From NCBI GenBank assembly GCA_030734395.1, contig JAUZTG010000023.1, positions 62,001-126,000 of the forward strand: DNA of 64,000 nt, given 5' to 3'. The position numbers and the translations under genes were made by a program. Below, in pieces: positions 1-11,725 of this stretch. The notes under the pieces were generated by a model that was not told the DNA's origin, made no database searches, and worked only from the letters and a program-made list of their open reading frames with translations. This DNA comes from Sarocladium kiliense (lineage: Eukaryota; Ascomycota; Sordariomycetes; Hypocreales; Sarocladiaceae). The first letter of the stretch is position 1. Every line of letters begins with the position of its first letter.

Positions 1-1420
1 CCGGGTTGTCCAGGGTGTCCCAGCCTTGTCGCCGCCATCGCTCACTTGTGCTTCTGCGTCTCTGAGCTGCTTCAGGATTCCTCTCGACCTGCCACGCTTT
101 GCCACTTCTGCTCTGCATTGTCAACGAGTCTCGCCACCTGAGGTCTACTCTCACTGTCGAGACTCGCGTCCCTTGGTCCAGAATGCCTTGCCATAGCCAG
201 GGCACGGTGTCAAGGTGGTCTCTTCGACAGCTGACGCGCAATCACACAAAACACTGTGCCGCAAAGCACTGCATAACGCTGGGATTCTCTTAGCACTACT
301 CCGTACCTCTGCCTTCAATTGAAGGATCTGCTGCTTCGCGTGTGTATTCATAATCCTTCTTACTCAGTGTGTTAGCTTCGCCAAGAATGTTGGTCAACCC
401 CAGGGATCTGGTCCCGGGCAGAACCCATGGGGGAGGCTGTGTTACTGAAGTAGTGTGCGCCTACGATGCAATGCGCGCGCTTGTCGTCTTTTGCGGCAGA
501 TGTGGTCCGTGCATGCTCTTGTCCGAGGCCTGTTCCCCCAGCCTCGGACTGACAAGCGCTCGCCTAAACCCTTCTTCAGGCTTACGCAAGTCGCGGTTGT
601 GCGGCTCTGCTAAGATATCTTACAATTCGTTTGCGTGGCGAAAAGATGTGCATGTGAGCAGAAGCAGAACTCCGTATCCTAAAATACCTTGGGTGATCGA
701 TCCTTGGGGCCATTCCCTCACGTGCCTGACATTCACACCCAAACGCAATCGACTCGCCGTTGTTTGGTCTAGCGCCTGTCACTCTCCGTTGGACGTTCGT
801 GAAGACCTGGCTGGATCCAACAGCGCGTTTCAAGAGTCCAGGGGGACGGTAAAGGTTTCATCCATGTGACCATTTTAACTTGCAGAGATGGGGCCGAAAC
901 TTCTGATTGATGTGGTCCAATCATCCGATGCATGGACAAGTATTACCTTGTGTGACCATACGGCCTATTCACATCAAAGCCGTCACACCGACCAACATGC
1001 ATAGAATACTCGCATGGTCAATAAATCTCGCTACAAATCTACAAGAGAAGCGAAAGACTGCCCAATGGCTACAGCGCAACTGGTTCTGAACGAACATTCC
1101 ACAATTGGTGGTCAACACCAGGTTTTAATGATCTTCATGATTACGAACTACATCTTGAAGGCAGATGGCTGCAGGGTATGCACTTCACACCATTCAAGAG
1201 GCAATTCGGCACGAACCCATCAAACCTGATTCTGAGTATGAAAAGGGGCTCATCAGCACTGATCACTCGGATAGTTGTGTTTCAAGTGGTCCACGGGGCA
1301 TGCAGGTTTGTCGTCCTCTTGATCTTCCCCATCACCTCGCGCAAGAGAGTGGGCCAGCCTGCGCACGCCAGTTGAATTGGAAGCTATGGCTTTCAATCAT
1401 GCCCACAAGGTTGCCAGTGT
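1..1420. other. Left-edge stretch without a supported gene
   Basis: The open frames here, the longest being 166 codons at 369-869 on the plus strand, have no recognisable family motif, no convincing splice pattern and a composition unlike the neighbouring genes. The stretch lies 3' of the minus-strand dehydrogenase. It may hold the end of a gene outside the window, but I cannot support one. Confidence 0.5.
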
Positions 1421-2590
1421 TCAACAGATAGCATCAGGTAATCCTGACGGTTCGTTACTATGCAGCATTCGGAACAGCGGATCCCATACAGTGACCGCCC
1501 TTGTCGAGAATCGCCCATTGGCAAGTTCTGGACGTGGCAGAACCAGGATCTCGTTCACGGACGCTTCAAGTGCCTCGCCATTCAAAGACTCATCATCTAG
1601 AGCTTTGTGATACGCCCTGACAACAGTATTCACCGGAGTGAGACTGCGGATGAGGTCTGTTAGTGGCTCCCGATGTCGTATCCGAGTATCGCGTGAGTAA
1701 CTCACCATTCGGGCGACACCGCCGCGACCATCTCTGGGGGAATAATGTTCGTATGTACGATGCCCGGGAGAACGACATTGATGCGAATGTTTTCCTTCTG
1801 TATCTCTTGTTAGTTGATTTTGACGAACTTGCGCTCCAGACTTACGATCTTAAGCACTCTGGATACAGCGCGCACAAAATTGACGACCTGCGAGATGTCA
1901 GATTCGGCCTCAACTGCGACAATGAATGGCAGAAGGGCACATACCGCTGCTTTTGCTCCATCGTATTCAGGATAAGACTCATGCGGGACAACAGCTGCTA
2001 CCGAGCCTGTCGCAACAATATTTCCTCCCGGCACCTTGTTCTTCCTCATGAAATGGATCGCGAGTTGGGTGCCATACACCACACCTTTGTAGTCGACATC
2101 GGTGCATAGCAGGTTCGGCTTGGGTGGGATTCTGTGATGCAGTCAGTGCTCCATCCTTCCCTTCTTCCGTATTGCTCTTACTTGTCGGAGTTTCGTTGGT
2201 CGAAGATGAAGATGGAACTTGGTCGCTGTTAACCTTTGGCTCGCCTAAGGAGTTCCATCGGAATGCACCTCTTGTCTACAATGCCTGCATTTGCACACAA
2301 CGCATCAATCCGACCGTACTTGTCCCATACGTCTTGAAAGCAAGTCGCCTGGCTATCATAGTCGGCGACATCGCAATAATGGTAGCTCGCATTGTGGCTC
2401 AGCCTTTCTCGCAAATCGGCATTTGGCTGAATGTCAGTCATGGCAACTTGCCATCCCTTGCTGACAAGGTCTACTGACAGGGCCATGCCCATGCCAGACT
2501 GAACGGTATAAGTTCATAATCGCGATTACATTGAGGACCCGTGATACTTACAGAAGCCCCAGTAACGATCGCGACACGCTTGTCGAGCAT
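1421..2590 (-). CDS. Short-chain dehydrogenase/reductase (SDR), 15-hydroxyprostaglandin-dehydrogenase-like
   Basis: Predicted NAD(P)-dependent oxidoreductase acting on an alcohol or ketone, probably cytosolic; substrate unknown. Seven exons join in frame: 2590-2552, 2498-2269, 2217-2182, 2131-1945, 1887-1846, 1797-1706 and 1643-1421, giving 282 residues, a normal classical SDR length. Seen: the cofactor motif TGASSGMG (residues 10-17), created exactly by splicing intron 1; NAG at 83-85; Ser145, Tyr158 and Lys162 as the S...YxxxK catalytic set (YDGAK); and a downstream NVVLPGIVHT segment matching the PG motif of SDRs. The start is the ATG at 2590, a few residues before the nucleotide-binding strand. 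All introns are GT-AG and about 50-70 bp. Unspliced, the gene looks broken, but with these introns it is intact. The family call is secure; the 15-PGDH-like subtype is an impression. Confidence 0.88.
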
Positions 2591-4287
2591 GTTGACGCTT
2601 CTCTCACTGTGATTGCGATGACTCCTCGTGATAGAATTGGCTGGGACAATCTCGTAAAGTGCGTTCAAAGCGTTTACATACAAATCGTCATATGCCTCGA
2701 TAATTATATGGGAATTTCCGTCAACCATGACGATTGATCACGGTAACCCCACATGTGGCAGTTTTGACGCAGGAGGGTATGCTTCTCCGTTGGGGATCAT
2801 CAGCTACGGGAGGGATTCCCGACATGAGCCACATGACCTCAAAACAATGCCACATCTGTGGTTTTTAGCGAAAGTGCGGGGATGAAATACACCAGCATTC
2901 CTAAAAGTGCTAGCCCTGACGCGAAACGGAGACCAGATTCCCAGCGCCTTAGCTTGAACCACGACGAGCAATCAAGTCGTGGGAATGCCATGGATCCATC
3001 GAGGCAAACAAGGTTTGAGTCGAGTTTTGACGAGCTCAAAGAAGCATGTATCAACATTATCTTGAAACTTACCATGCACGAATATTTCGTACTCTTTGCT
3101 GGACTCTTCGTAGTGCAGAAGCACCCCATTAGAGGGCGTGTTCGTTCCTAGGGTTCTGAAGTCAGCTACATTGTTGCTCCAAATAGAAGGAAAGGAATGT
3201 ATACGGCAGGATCACTAGGCTTTCACCCCATATTGCTGCCGTGACGTTTGGAACGACGGATAAGCCGCTCTGAGCCCATAAGGTCCCATGTGGACGTCGC
3301 GGCCACCTCAAACTTGCAAAACGGCACGGCCATTCTCGCACAGCCTCTGATACATGCTGCACATAACTTCATTGACACGGACAGAACCGCTCAGGAAGAC
3401 TGAGATCGTTGTCACAACGGAAATGGCCGCAAAATGGTTCTCGAATTGACAATGAGCGGACCACTTCGGACTCTTTCCGTGAGCTTTGTCCCAATCTGGG
3501 TGGATGCTCCTCAGCGCGTCACAAATCAGGAGCAGCACGGGAGAGACTTTATGGGAGACGGAAATTAACTAGCTGCAACTTGTAAGTGTCAACATTGGGC
3601 GAGAGCCGAGTTCACAAGTCGCATGTTGAGGTCTCGGGTTTGCGGACGCCTACCAGCTGAGCACTAAGCTTATCAGGAGCCGCACCAACCACATCCATGC
3701 ATTCATCTTCCTTCAACTCATGGCATTGCAGCCCCGTTCCTGAGGTGTTTCCACATCGACAAAGATTGGTTCGCTAAAGGGCTTGGTCGTCGGGATTCAC
3801 TAGGTTCTCCGCAAGTGCGGTCTAATAGCGACAACCGTGCCAATGCCCTGTGTCCAGCAGCTCACCGGAGGCCGGTTAACATGGGTCTCATCTTGCCTTG
3901 CAGTCAAAAAGATGACTTCTACCACAAATAGGCAAAATACATGTTCAGCAGCCAACCCCCGCGTCTTGGCGCGGTTACGGTATATGAACACTGCATATTA
4001 ACCTTCCGCCGACTCCCAAATGTCAGTCCAAGTGCCGTGCCGGAGCTACCGACGTCGATCAAAGTTAATCCGCTTTTCCACGAGTCGAAATAGGCCGCTT
4101 ATTGAGAGGACTCATCCCGAGCATCGAGCTTCCTTTCTCAGACTGGGCCATTCAGCGATCGTCGCCACGAAGAAGACGATGCAACGCTGATAATACGAGC
4201 TTTCTCTCCGTACACGGTATATTAGAGCCCACAATCCTTGAGAAACAGCCGCGAAATCAGGTTTCCTATGAAGAGTCAGTTCTCATT
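2591..4287. other. Intergenic region, with a possible decayed minus-strand coding remnant
   Basis: This is the upstream side of both flanking genes, the dehydrogenase (-) and the GH127 gene (+). On the minus strand, open stretches at 3308-3538 and 2839-3129 contain plausible protein-like segments, including a hydrophobic helix followed by a stop, with possible splice sites between them. I could not connect them into one convincing frame or assign a family. No other feature is evident. Confidence 0.4.
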
Positions 4288-6226
4288 ATGATGAATCTCC
4301 TCCACAAGCTCTTTACGTTGACTATTGTGGCGGCAGTGTCGATTACAGGTCAGGCGGTGCCGCCATCGACACATGGTATTGGTGCAAAGGCTCATGCCTT
4401 TGACATCAGTCAGGTTATCATCAATGACAGCCGTTTGAAGGATAATGAGGTAATTACCTAAGTTATCGAGGCAATGCAGCTTTGGCCATTCTGCAGAATA
4501 CTTCCTTTCAGAGGATTGACAATTTCTATAGAACCGAACTCTCAATTACCTGAAGTCGATGGACATTGATCGCCTTTTGTACAATTTCAGGTCGACTCAC
4601 AAGCTATCAACACAAAATGCAGAGGCCAACGGTGGTTGGGACGCTCCGGACTTTCCTTTTCGCTCGCACATGCAAGGTCACTTCCTCACGGCTTGGTCTC
4701 AATGTTGGGCTTCTCTACGAGATGAGGTCTGCCGTCAAAAGGCTACAAGCTTCGTTGCTGAGCTCCAGAAGTGCCAAGATAACAATGAGGCTGCAGGATT
4801 TGCCTCTGGATATTTAAGCGGATTCCCTGAATCCGACTTCGATCTCCTAGAGGCTGGAGAGCGAAAAGAGGTGATTTATTACGCTATGCACAAGACTCTA
4901 GCTGGTCTACTGGATGTATGGCGCAACATTGGCGATGAGACTGCCAAAGAAGTACTTCTGAAGTTGGCCGGATGGGTCGAGGAAAGAAATGCCGACTTCA
5001 GCTTCGAGCAGATGCAGAAGATCCTGGAAGTTGAATATGGCGGCATGCAAGACGTCTTCGCCGAGCTTTACTTCCAGACCAATGACGAAAGATGGATCAA
5101 ACTTGCTCAAAAGTTTGATCAGGAGTCCACTAACAGCTGGCTGGCTGAGAATGAAGATCGGCTCAACGGCATGCACGCAAACACGAACATCCCGAAGTGG
5201 CTCGGTGCTATCCGGGAGTACAAGGCGACTGGCACCACAAGATACCAGGACATTGCAAGTAACGCTTGGGCTATGGTTGTGGATACACATTCGTATGCCA
5301 TTGGTGGGAATAGCCAAAACGAGCATTTCCGTCCTCCAAACGAGATATCCCAGTATCTCGAACACGATACAGCAGAGCACTGCAATACATATAACATGCT
5401 CAAGCTGACCAAGGAGCTCTGGACACTGAACCCGTCAACTGAGTATATCAACTTCTACGAGCGAGCCCTGCAAAATCACATTCTCGGGGCTCAAGACCCA
5501 GAGTCCAGTCACGGCCACATCACCTACTTCTCACCTCTGAATCCGGGTGGCCGGAAGGGGAAGGGACCTGTATGGGGTGGTGGCACGTGGAGCACTGACT
5601 ACAACTCATTCTGGTGCTGTCAAGGGTCTGGCCTCGAGCAAAACACACGCCTCATGGATGTGATATATGGTCATGACGAGAACAGTCTCTACGTCAACAT
5701 GTACGCACCATCAACGCTTGATTGGAAGGACAAGGGCATCACAATCACCCAGACTGGCCACATACCTCACGACGACACTTTCATTCTTGAAGTCAGCGGC
5801 GAGAGTTCCTTCGACATGAAGATCCGCATTGCTCCGTGGGCATCCGCCGCTGAAATCTCCGTGAACGGAGAGACTGAATCAGTCGACGCCGAGCCAGGAC
5901 AATACGCGACTCTCTCTCGCACCTGGGTATCCGGCGACAAAGTCACAGTCAAACTGTCGATGGAGCTGTACTTGATTCCAGCCAATGATGACAAGAATCT
6001 GGCCGTAATCGCTTATGGGCCCGTTGTACTCATTGGCAACTACGGCGATAGTGAAATCAGCGAAGCTCCGACAGTCCAATTAGGCACAGTGGCCCGGGAC
6101 AACGACTCAGACTTGAGGTTCCATGCTATCGCGGACGGAACAGAAGTTGAGCTTGTTCCGTGGCAAGATGGAGGTGCTCATTTCAATTACGTGACTTATT
6201 GGAGGTACTCCGGATCTTTAGCCTAA
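4288..6226 (+). CDS. Secreted glycoside hydrolase family 127 (beta-L-arabinofuranosidase-like, DUF1680)
   Basis: Likely removes terminal beta-linked L-arabinofuranose from plant cell-wall glycans or glycoproteins outside the cell. Exons 4288-4449 and 4532-6226 join in frame to 618 residues. Residues 1-23 form a signal peptide (MMNLLHKLFTLTIVAAVSIT then GQA), which is why I start at 4288 and not at the in-frame ATG at 4102. The (alpha/alpha) barrel follows. The zinc/cysteine centre described for the bifidobacterial enzyme HypBA1 is visible: Glu336-x-Cys338 (AEHCNT) and the Cys416-Cys417 pair (FWCCQG), at almost the same numbering as HypBA1; Glu318 in GGNSQNEHF fits the acid/base position. The intron is 82 bp. 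No other carbohydrate-active gene lies next to it. Substrate specificity within GH127 is uncertain. Confidence 0.9.
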
Positions 6227-7455
6227 CCTTGTGGCTCGCTTCCTTTGGTTACCTCCCCGACCAAGGGGACAAGTGATAAGGTTGGGTGGCCAATGTATGA
6301 AGAGGGGATGTTTGCTTTCTCGGTGACGCTATGCTATTTGGAGCTGCCCTGTCAAGATCAATACTCAAAGGAAAGCGAGACGTAGCCTAGGTGATCTGCG
6401 ACGCAATTGCAAGCACTTAATCTCAGCCATCAGCTCGTCTTCGCATTGAAACGTAGACTTACTGATTGACTCCGGAGTGAAACACCCCGTCGAGTGTTCA
6501 TCAGCAGTCAAGCCAGTGATCTCTCAAAACAGTAGCATCGGTCTATTTCGTCGTGTATGGTGAAATGTTGGCACCATGTTCCACCACTCGGAGACCTTTT
6601 TCCACATACCCTCTTCAGCCAATTATGTCCAGCATTATCGTCCAAAGCCCCTTGATGATCTGAATGAAAGTCTCATATTCTTCAGTCCTGAGGCGGCTTT
6701 GCGTGCGGGTGCAATCAGATCACTTGCGAGAACTCGTCGACAGCGCGACGCTACCACTGAGGTGTGGACGAAGATCACCAACGTACAAACTGACTCAAGT
6801 CCTAGCCGAAAGTTACACACATTCGCCAACCACAGACACCCTCAATTCCCCTTAGTGCTAGATTTCTCTATCTGACCCCAAAAGTCTCTTGGTGGCTAAC
6901 GGCAACGGATCGGGTCCGCCAACTCCACCCCCAGATTCCTGGAGTTCGTTTTCCGGGGATTTGGAGAAGCAAAAGCATCCACTCCGTGAGCTAATGCCTT
7001 ATTCGGACAGCTCCCTGATGCTCGTATGTGAGGCTAAGACGCTTTTTGTAGCATTTCCCGCTCACTCGAGTGTCAAAGTGTGGCGGTCAGATGATCAGAG
7101 AACAGCCCGCCAGTCTCCTTGCAGATCAGTAACCTGGTGGCGCCCAGAGCGTAATTATGTCCATTCGCTGCAGGATGACGGGATCCAGGTCTTTCTCGGT
7201 ATTTACGGCTCAAGAGCCGACAGATTGCGGAGATGCGGAGAGCTGTCAGAGGAGCTATAAGTGTACTGAACCCACAGGGTCATTTTGCCCATCCGGCCAG
7301 AGCATGTCTTTGAAGAGCATGTCTTTGAAGTAGTCTCTCAAACATTTTTGCCAGATACGTTTTCTCTGGTTGCCTCTGGTACCAAGTGTCTTCTCTCACA
7401 TTCAACTGGCCATCTTATAGCAGTCCCCTGCGTTGTAACAGGAAGCTACATCATC
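6227..7455. other. Intergenic, upstream region of the MFS transporter
   Basis: Short open frames here (for example 6576-6875 and 6889-7260) show no family motif. The only structure noticed is a 15-bp tandem duplication at 7301-7330. Confidence 0.5.
7301..7330. repeat. Perfect two-copy 15-bp tandem repeat
   Basis: The unit agcatgtctttgaag occurs twice head to tail, 126 bp before the MFS transporter start codon. It may be a replication-slippage duplication or a duplicated binding site; nothing in the sequence decides. Confidence 0.9.
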
Positions 7456-9606
7456 ATGGCTATTGACACGAGGGCTGATGACCGTTCCGGTTCCATCGAT
7501 CACAGAGACGAAGTAGTGGCTGAGAAGCCCTCAACCGATGTTGAGCACGCAGCCGGCACAAATACAAAACCTGAGGGCTATATTCCCAACGATGACGAGT
7601 ACAATGTTACCTTCAAGACCTGGGTCGTTGTCGGGGTAATGGCCACCCCTTTCGCAACCTGCCTATCGTCACTGCTAACGCAGGCCTGCAGATTTTGGCT
7701 TTCTCATATGGCATCTCCTTCTGGATTGTTCCGGCTCTAAGCGCCTGCCAGGGCGGTGTCGCTACTCAACTTGGCGATGTCACTAAGCAAGCCTGGTACA
7801 TCCCAATCTACACCATGACCGTTACCCTCGCCTTCATGTACGAGCCTCTATGCCATGCTTTGAGAAGTGTTTTGTATTGACGCTTCACAGGATTTGCGGC
7901 GCGAACTCCGATCTATTCGGACGCCGGTGGTTCATCATTAGTGGCAATGTGCTGCTCTTCATCGGCTTCATTGTCGGCGGCACCGCGAAGAACAATACTT
8001 CCATAATTGTCGCCAGTGCTTTCATTGGATTTGTAAGTCATGTATACAGACTTCTCCCAAAAGTCCTGGAGACTGACCTCTCTTTAGGGTGCTGGTAATG
8101 CTCAGCTGGCCGCCTTTGCTCTTCCAGAGCTGCTTCCCAACAAATGGCGACACTCTGCAATTGTCTTGGCTGGTAAGTGGGCTTCTCCGATAAGAGCGCT
8201 GATTCTTTACTGACATGTTCCAGATATTGGTGTGTACTTCGCGGTCATTGTTGGCCCTGTCGCCGGACGCTTTGCGATTGAGAACGGCGAAGCTGTAGGT
8301 TCACTTGCCAACTACTTGGTAGTCTTTGACCATTCTGACTCTTTCTCAGTGGCGATGGCTCTTTTACGCTCCTGCTATTGCCGTTGTTCCTTCGTTCGCC
8401 GGGCTTTACTTCTACTACTTCCCGCCCAAGCATCCTCGTGGCCTCCCGTTCGGTCAGGCCCTCCGCGAATTAGACTACGTTGGAGCTGTTTTCTTCATCC
8501 TCGCCGCCACCCTTATCCTCGTGGGCATTGTCTACACAACTACCCTCAGTTCTTCCGATCCTCGTGTCATCGGTACACTCTGCTCTGGCTTCGGCATGCT
8601 TGTCGCTTTTGCTCTTTGGGAGACCTTCGCGCCGCTCAAACAGCCACTCACACCGACGCGCATCTTTACTCGTGACCATGGCCGCGAACTCACTGCTCCT
8701 TTCGTCGCCGGCTTCGTCGTCACTATGTTCTATTACTGCCTTAATGTTGTATACCCAACTATGATCGCCGTGTTCTTCACAGATGAGACCACAGACTTCC
8801 GCCGCGGTATCATCCTCACGCTGCCCCAAAACCTCGGCTTGACCTTTGGAGCAGTGCTTCTTACCTGCTTTGGATCCAAGATCGGCCACTGGAGATGGAC
8901 CTTGACGGGTTCCATCACAATCATGGTCGTTTTTGGCGCTCTCCTGGCTCTTGGCACGCCGGACCGTTTTGGCATGGTCATTGCCTTCATCTTCCTCTCC
9001 GAGGTTGGTTTTGGCTGGGCACAATATCTCAGCATTGCTTTCATCCAGTTCGGTTGTGACCAGGTTGAGCTTGGTATCGCTGGAGGCCTCGCGTGAGTGC
9101 TATACTCCTACGAATCTATCGTGAGGCTAATTACTGACCGACGTTGCAGGGGCGTTGCTCGATTCGCTGGTGGCTCTGTTGCCATCTCAGTCTACACAAC
9201 CATTCTTTCCAATGTGCAATCAAACGAGGCGGCTAAGCTTGTCCCTCGTGCCGCCATTGCCGCTGGTCTTGACTCTGATGCTGTGCCTGCTCTTCTAGCG
9301 GCCCTGCCCCTAGGCTCTTCCGCCATCTCTCAAGTGCCTGGTATTACCAACGATATTGCTGCCGCCGCAGGAGGAGCTTTCCAGCAGAGCTATGTCGTCG
9401 GCCTGCGAACAACATGCTTATCTTCTCTCTCGTTCGGAATTCTTGGCATTATCGGTACGTTATTTCATAACAAGCTGTCAAGTTTGGTACAGTTGCTAAC
9501 ACACCCAGCCGCCCTCTGTTGCCAGGATATCGGTAAGAAGATGAACAACAAGATCGAAGTCTTCCTTGAGAACGATGAGAATGCAGATAAGAATCGCTTC
9601 CATTAA
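7456..9606 (+). CDS. MFS transporter, fungal TRI12 (trichothecene efflux / siderophore transporter-like) family
   Basis: Predicted plasma-membrane proton antiporter or symporter of about 14 helices; fungal members export toxins or drugs or import iron-siderophores. Eight exons join in frame: 7456-7635, 7692-7837, 7891-8032, 8088-8172, 8224-8294, 8350-9092, 9150-9454 and 9509-9606, total 589 residues. Seen: a cytosolic acidic N-terminus ending in YNVTFKTW, a family hallmark; the first helix ILAFSYGISFWIVP; the MFS motif A as SDLFGRR (about 115-121); and dense hydrophobic helices to a short hydrophilic tail. The start ATG at 7456 precedes the conserved N-terminus. All introns are GT-AG and about 50-60 bp. 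A ferric reductase and a copper protein lie 4-9 kb away, so a metal role is possible, but the substrate cannot be read from sequence. Confidence 0.9.
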
Positions 9607-10642
9607 TTGTGAGCCGTGGCCGCGAGGCAAGAAAGACTCTTGAAAACCAGGAGGTATTGATGGGTTTGTCCTCACTCTCTAAGGAGGAGCTATTGTGGTT
9701 GAGACGCGAAGAATTTATACCCTGTTGTGTTGTTTTGATCGGTCAGGTCTGTCAGGACCGAGATAGTAACTAATAGTATTCATGCCCTTTACACTGTCTC
9801 AAGGATTTCGTCCGCAAGTGGACAACATGAGATCGAGGAACAGACCTGTGAGCTCAATATGTCGGGCAGCTTGAACATAGGTCTCACCTCGCACGCAACA
9901 CAAAGTATTGATGGCCAGTATCCAATTTTCAGGCCGCTATTAGCATGAGCTGATGGCATACTCTGTGTGTGGTTCAACTGGCACAGCCTCCGGGAAACGG
10001 TTGCCGTGAAAACCTTCGCGTTGCCTGTCGCCGCCCAGCAGGTCTCACACCGCATCTAAAAAAACGAGGCCCAATTATGCATCACATTCGCATACTTAGC
10101 AACAGGATCTGCCCTACCGCGTGCCTTCTCCCGGCGCTCGGCACCTTAAGCTTCTCGTCCTCGACCCCTAATGAGGGGGTGGAGAACCGCACCCCCCTTT
10201 GACAGCCAGCATCGAAGCAGATATTGGAGACTAGCACCGGACGTGGAGAAGCTAAAGACGGTCACAGGAAGCGTAAAAGCGGGTCGAACTTATGAAGCTT
10301 ATATCCGCCTTGCACTCTTGTGGAGGGTTCGAGGGCCCGAAGCATACGAGGTGTCAAGGTCTCGGAGGGCTGGATATCGAGAGCCTGGCGCGAAGGTGTG
10401 GGATGATGTAATTGGCGACGCATCAATGGCTGTGAGGGTCTTTGAGTAGATTCGGAAGAACATTTTCCGCCCTCCTTACACATGTGTACATAAGATTGGA
10501 TGTTGAAGTGCTGCCGATTGCCGGTGTTCAAGCAAATACTACATCCTGTGAACAATCAGTGGTAGAAGGTCACGACCTTGATAGCGACTGTTACTTCTCT
10601 GACACCTCAATCACGCGGAGAGTTTGGATCAGGGTCACCACG
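9607..10642. other. Intergenic, no feature seen
   Basis: Downstream of the MFS gene and upstream of the ABM-fold gene. Open frames are short and unrecognised. An upstream in-frame ATG-like extension of the ABM gene exists from 10442, but it lacks family similarity. Confidence 0.5.
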
Positions 10643-11415
10643 ATGCCTCCTACGGTCGATATCCCCGTCACCGAGCAGTTTTTCCTCTTCGGAAACTGCA
10701 ATATGGTTCCTGATCAGTATGATACCGTGAGTTGAACCCTTCTCGCAGGAGGGCAATGCCCGGGTTCTTCTCATCCTTACATCGACCGTAGTGGCAAGCC
10801 GCCTATGATGACCTCGCCAAACACGTCTCCGCCAACGAGCCAAATACCCTGACCTACTACTTCGGCTTGCCGCTCGAACATGTTGCCAACCCCTCCCGGA
10901 CCGACAACATGCTCGCATTCGAAGCGTATCGTTCTCGCTCCGACCTCTACGATGTCCATCTCCAATCTCCAGTCATGCAGGGAGAATTCCTCCCTGTCGC
11001 CGGCCCAGCCATGTCTACAGGTCTGGACCTTACACACTTCGGCGCTGTGGGTGGCTTCCTCGACATCTCAGGCAATAAGACCGAGTGCGGAATCATGCAC
11101 GATGTTCAAATCCGGTGCGCGACTACAGCGGCGAGGCAAGAAGTTCTCGGTGCCTTAAAACTGCTTTGTTCCATGATTGAGGCATCTCAGGCTGGCAAAG
11201 GTGCTGATGCAGAGGTCTTGACATACCTGGGACTAAAATCACTTGACAATGATACTGGCGCGCGGATCTTCGCAAGATACAAGAACCGAGAAGTGATGGA
11301 GCAGTGGCAGCGTGGAGACCTGATTAAGACTTTCTGGGTAGCTGTGAAGCCTAGTATTTCGAGTATGGAGGCCAAGCCATACGCGCCGAACGGCAAGGGT
11401 TGGCTTTGGAAGTAA
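10643..11415 (+). CDS. Tandem ABM-fold (dimeric alpha-beta barrel) protein, putative monooxygenase
   Basis: Exons 10643-10726 and 10792-11415 join in frame to 235 residues. The first half (from EQFFLFGNCNMVPDQYDT through AFEAYRSRSDLYDVHLQSP) has the beta-alpha-beta pattern of the antibiotic biosynthesis monooxygenase (ABM) superfamily: a strand, a helix, then an E/A-YRS..A-x-x-x-H segment. The second half repeats the pattern (FARYKNREVMEQWQ). Two ABM units in one chain would form an intramolecular barrel. The superfamily includes quinol oxygenases, heme-degrading enzymes and non-enzymatic members, so the reaction is unknown. No signal peptide is visible, so it is likely cytosolic. The start at 10643 was chosen because similarity begins there. 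The 65-bp intron is GT-AG. Confidence 0.75.
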
Positions 11416-11725
11416 TGAGGACGCGGATCATGAATGTGCACTGTGTCAAGTCGACAAGAAAGTCAGCTCGGGCAGCTTTGTACAGTAAGGTCTCAATCCT
11501 ATTGAGCATGTCGTATTAACGAATTTGTTCCCTATGCAAGTCCCGTAGCCAACTTGGTGGTATGCGAGTATTCTGCCCCAACTCCTGCATAAGTCATATC
11601 ATTTGCCAGAGTAAAGAGCAGATAAAAACAATTGTATGTGCGCCTAAGAAATCACCGCTCGCTTGCTCATTAGTCGGCCACGGCTCTCCAGCTTTCCGTG
11701 GGTGCCAAGGCTATGCATAGCAACT
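11416..11725. other. Short convergent gap
   Basis: Between the 3' ends of the ABM-fold gene (+) and the small membrane-protein gene (-). It presumably holds both 3' untranslated regions; nothing else seen. Confidence 0.5.

Noticed and set aside
369..869. 166-codon plus-strand open frame near the left edge
   Set aside because: No family motif, unusual composition, and an overlapping minus-strand frame of similar quality; not supportable as a gene.
1421..2590. Treating the short-chain dehydrogenase as a frameshifted pseudogene
   Set aside because: Six GT-AG introns restore one uninterrupted frame and all catalytic motifs.
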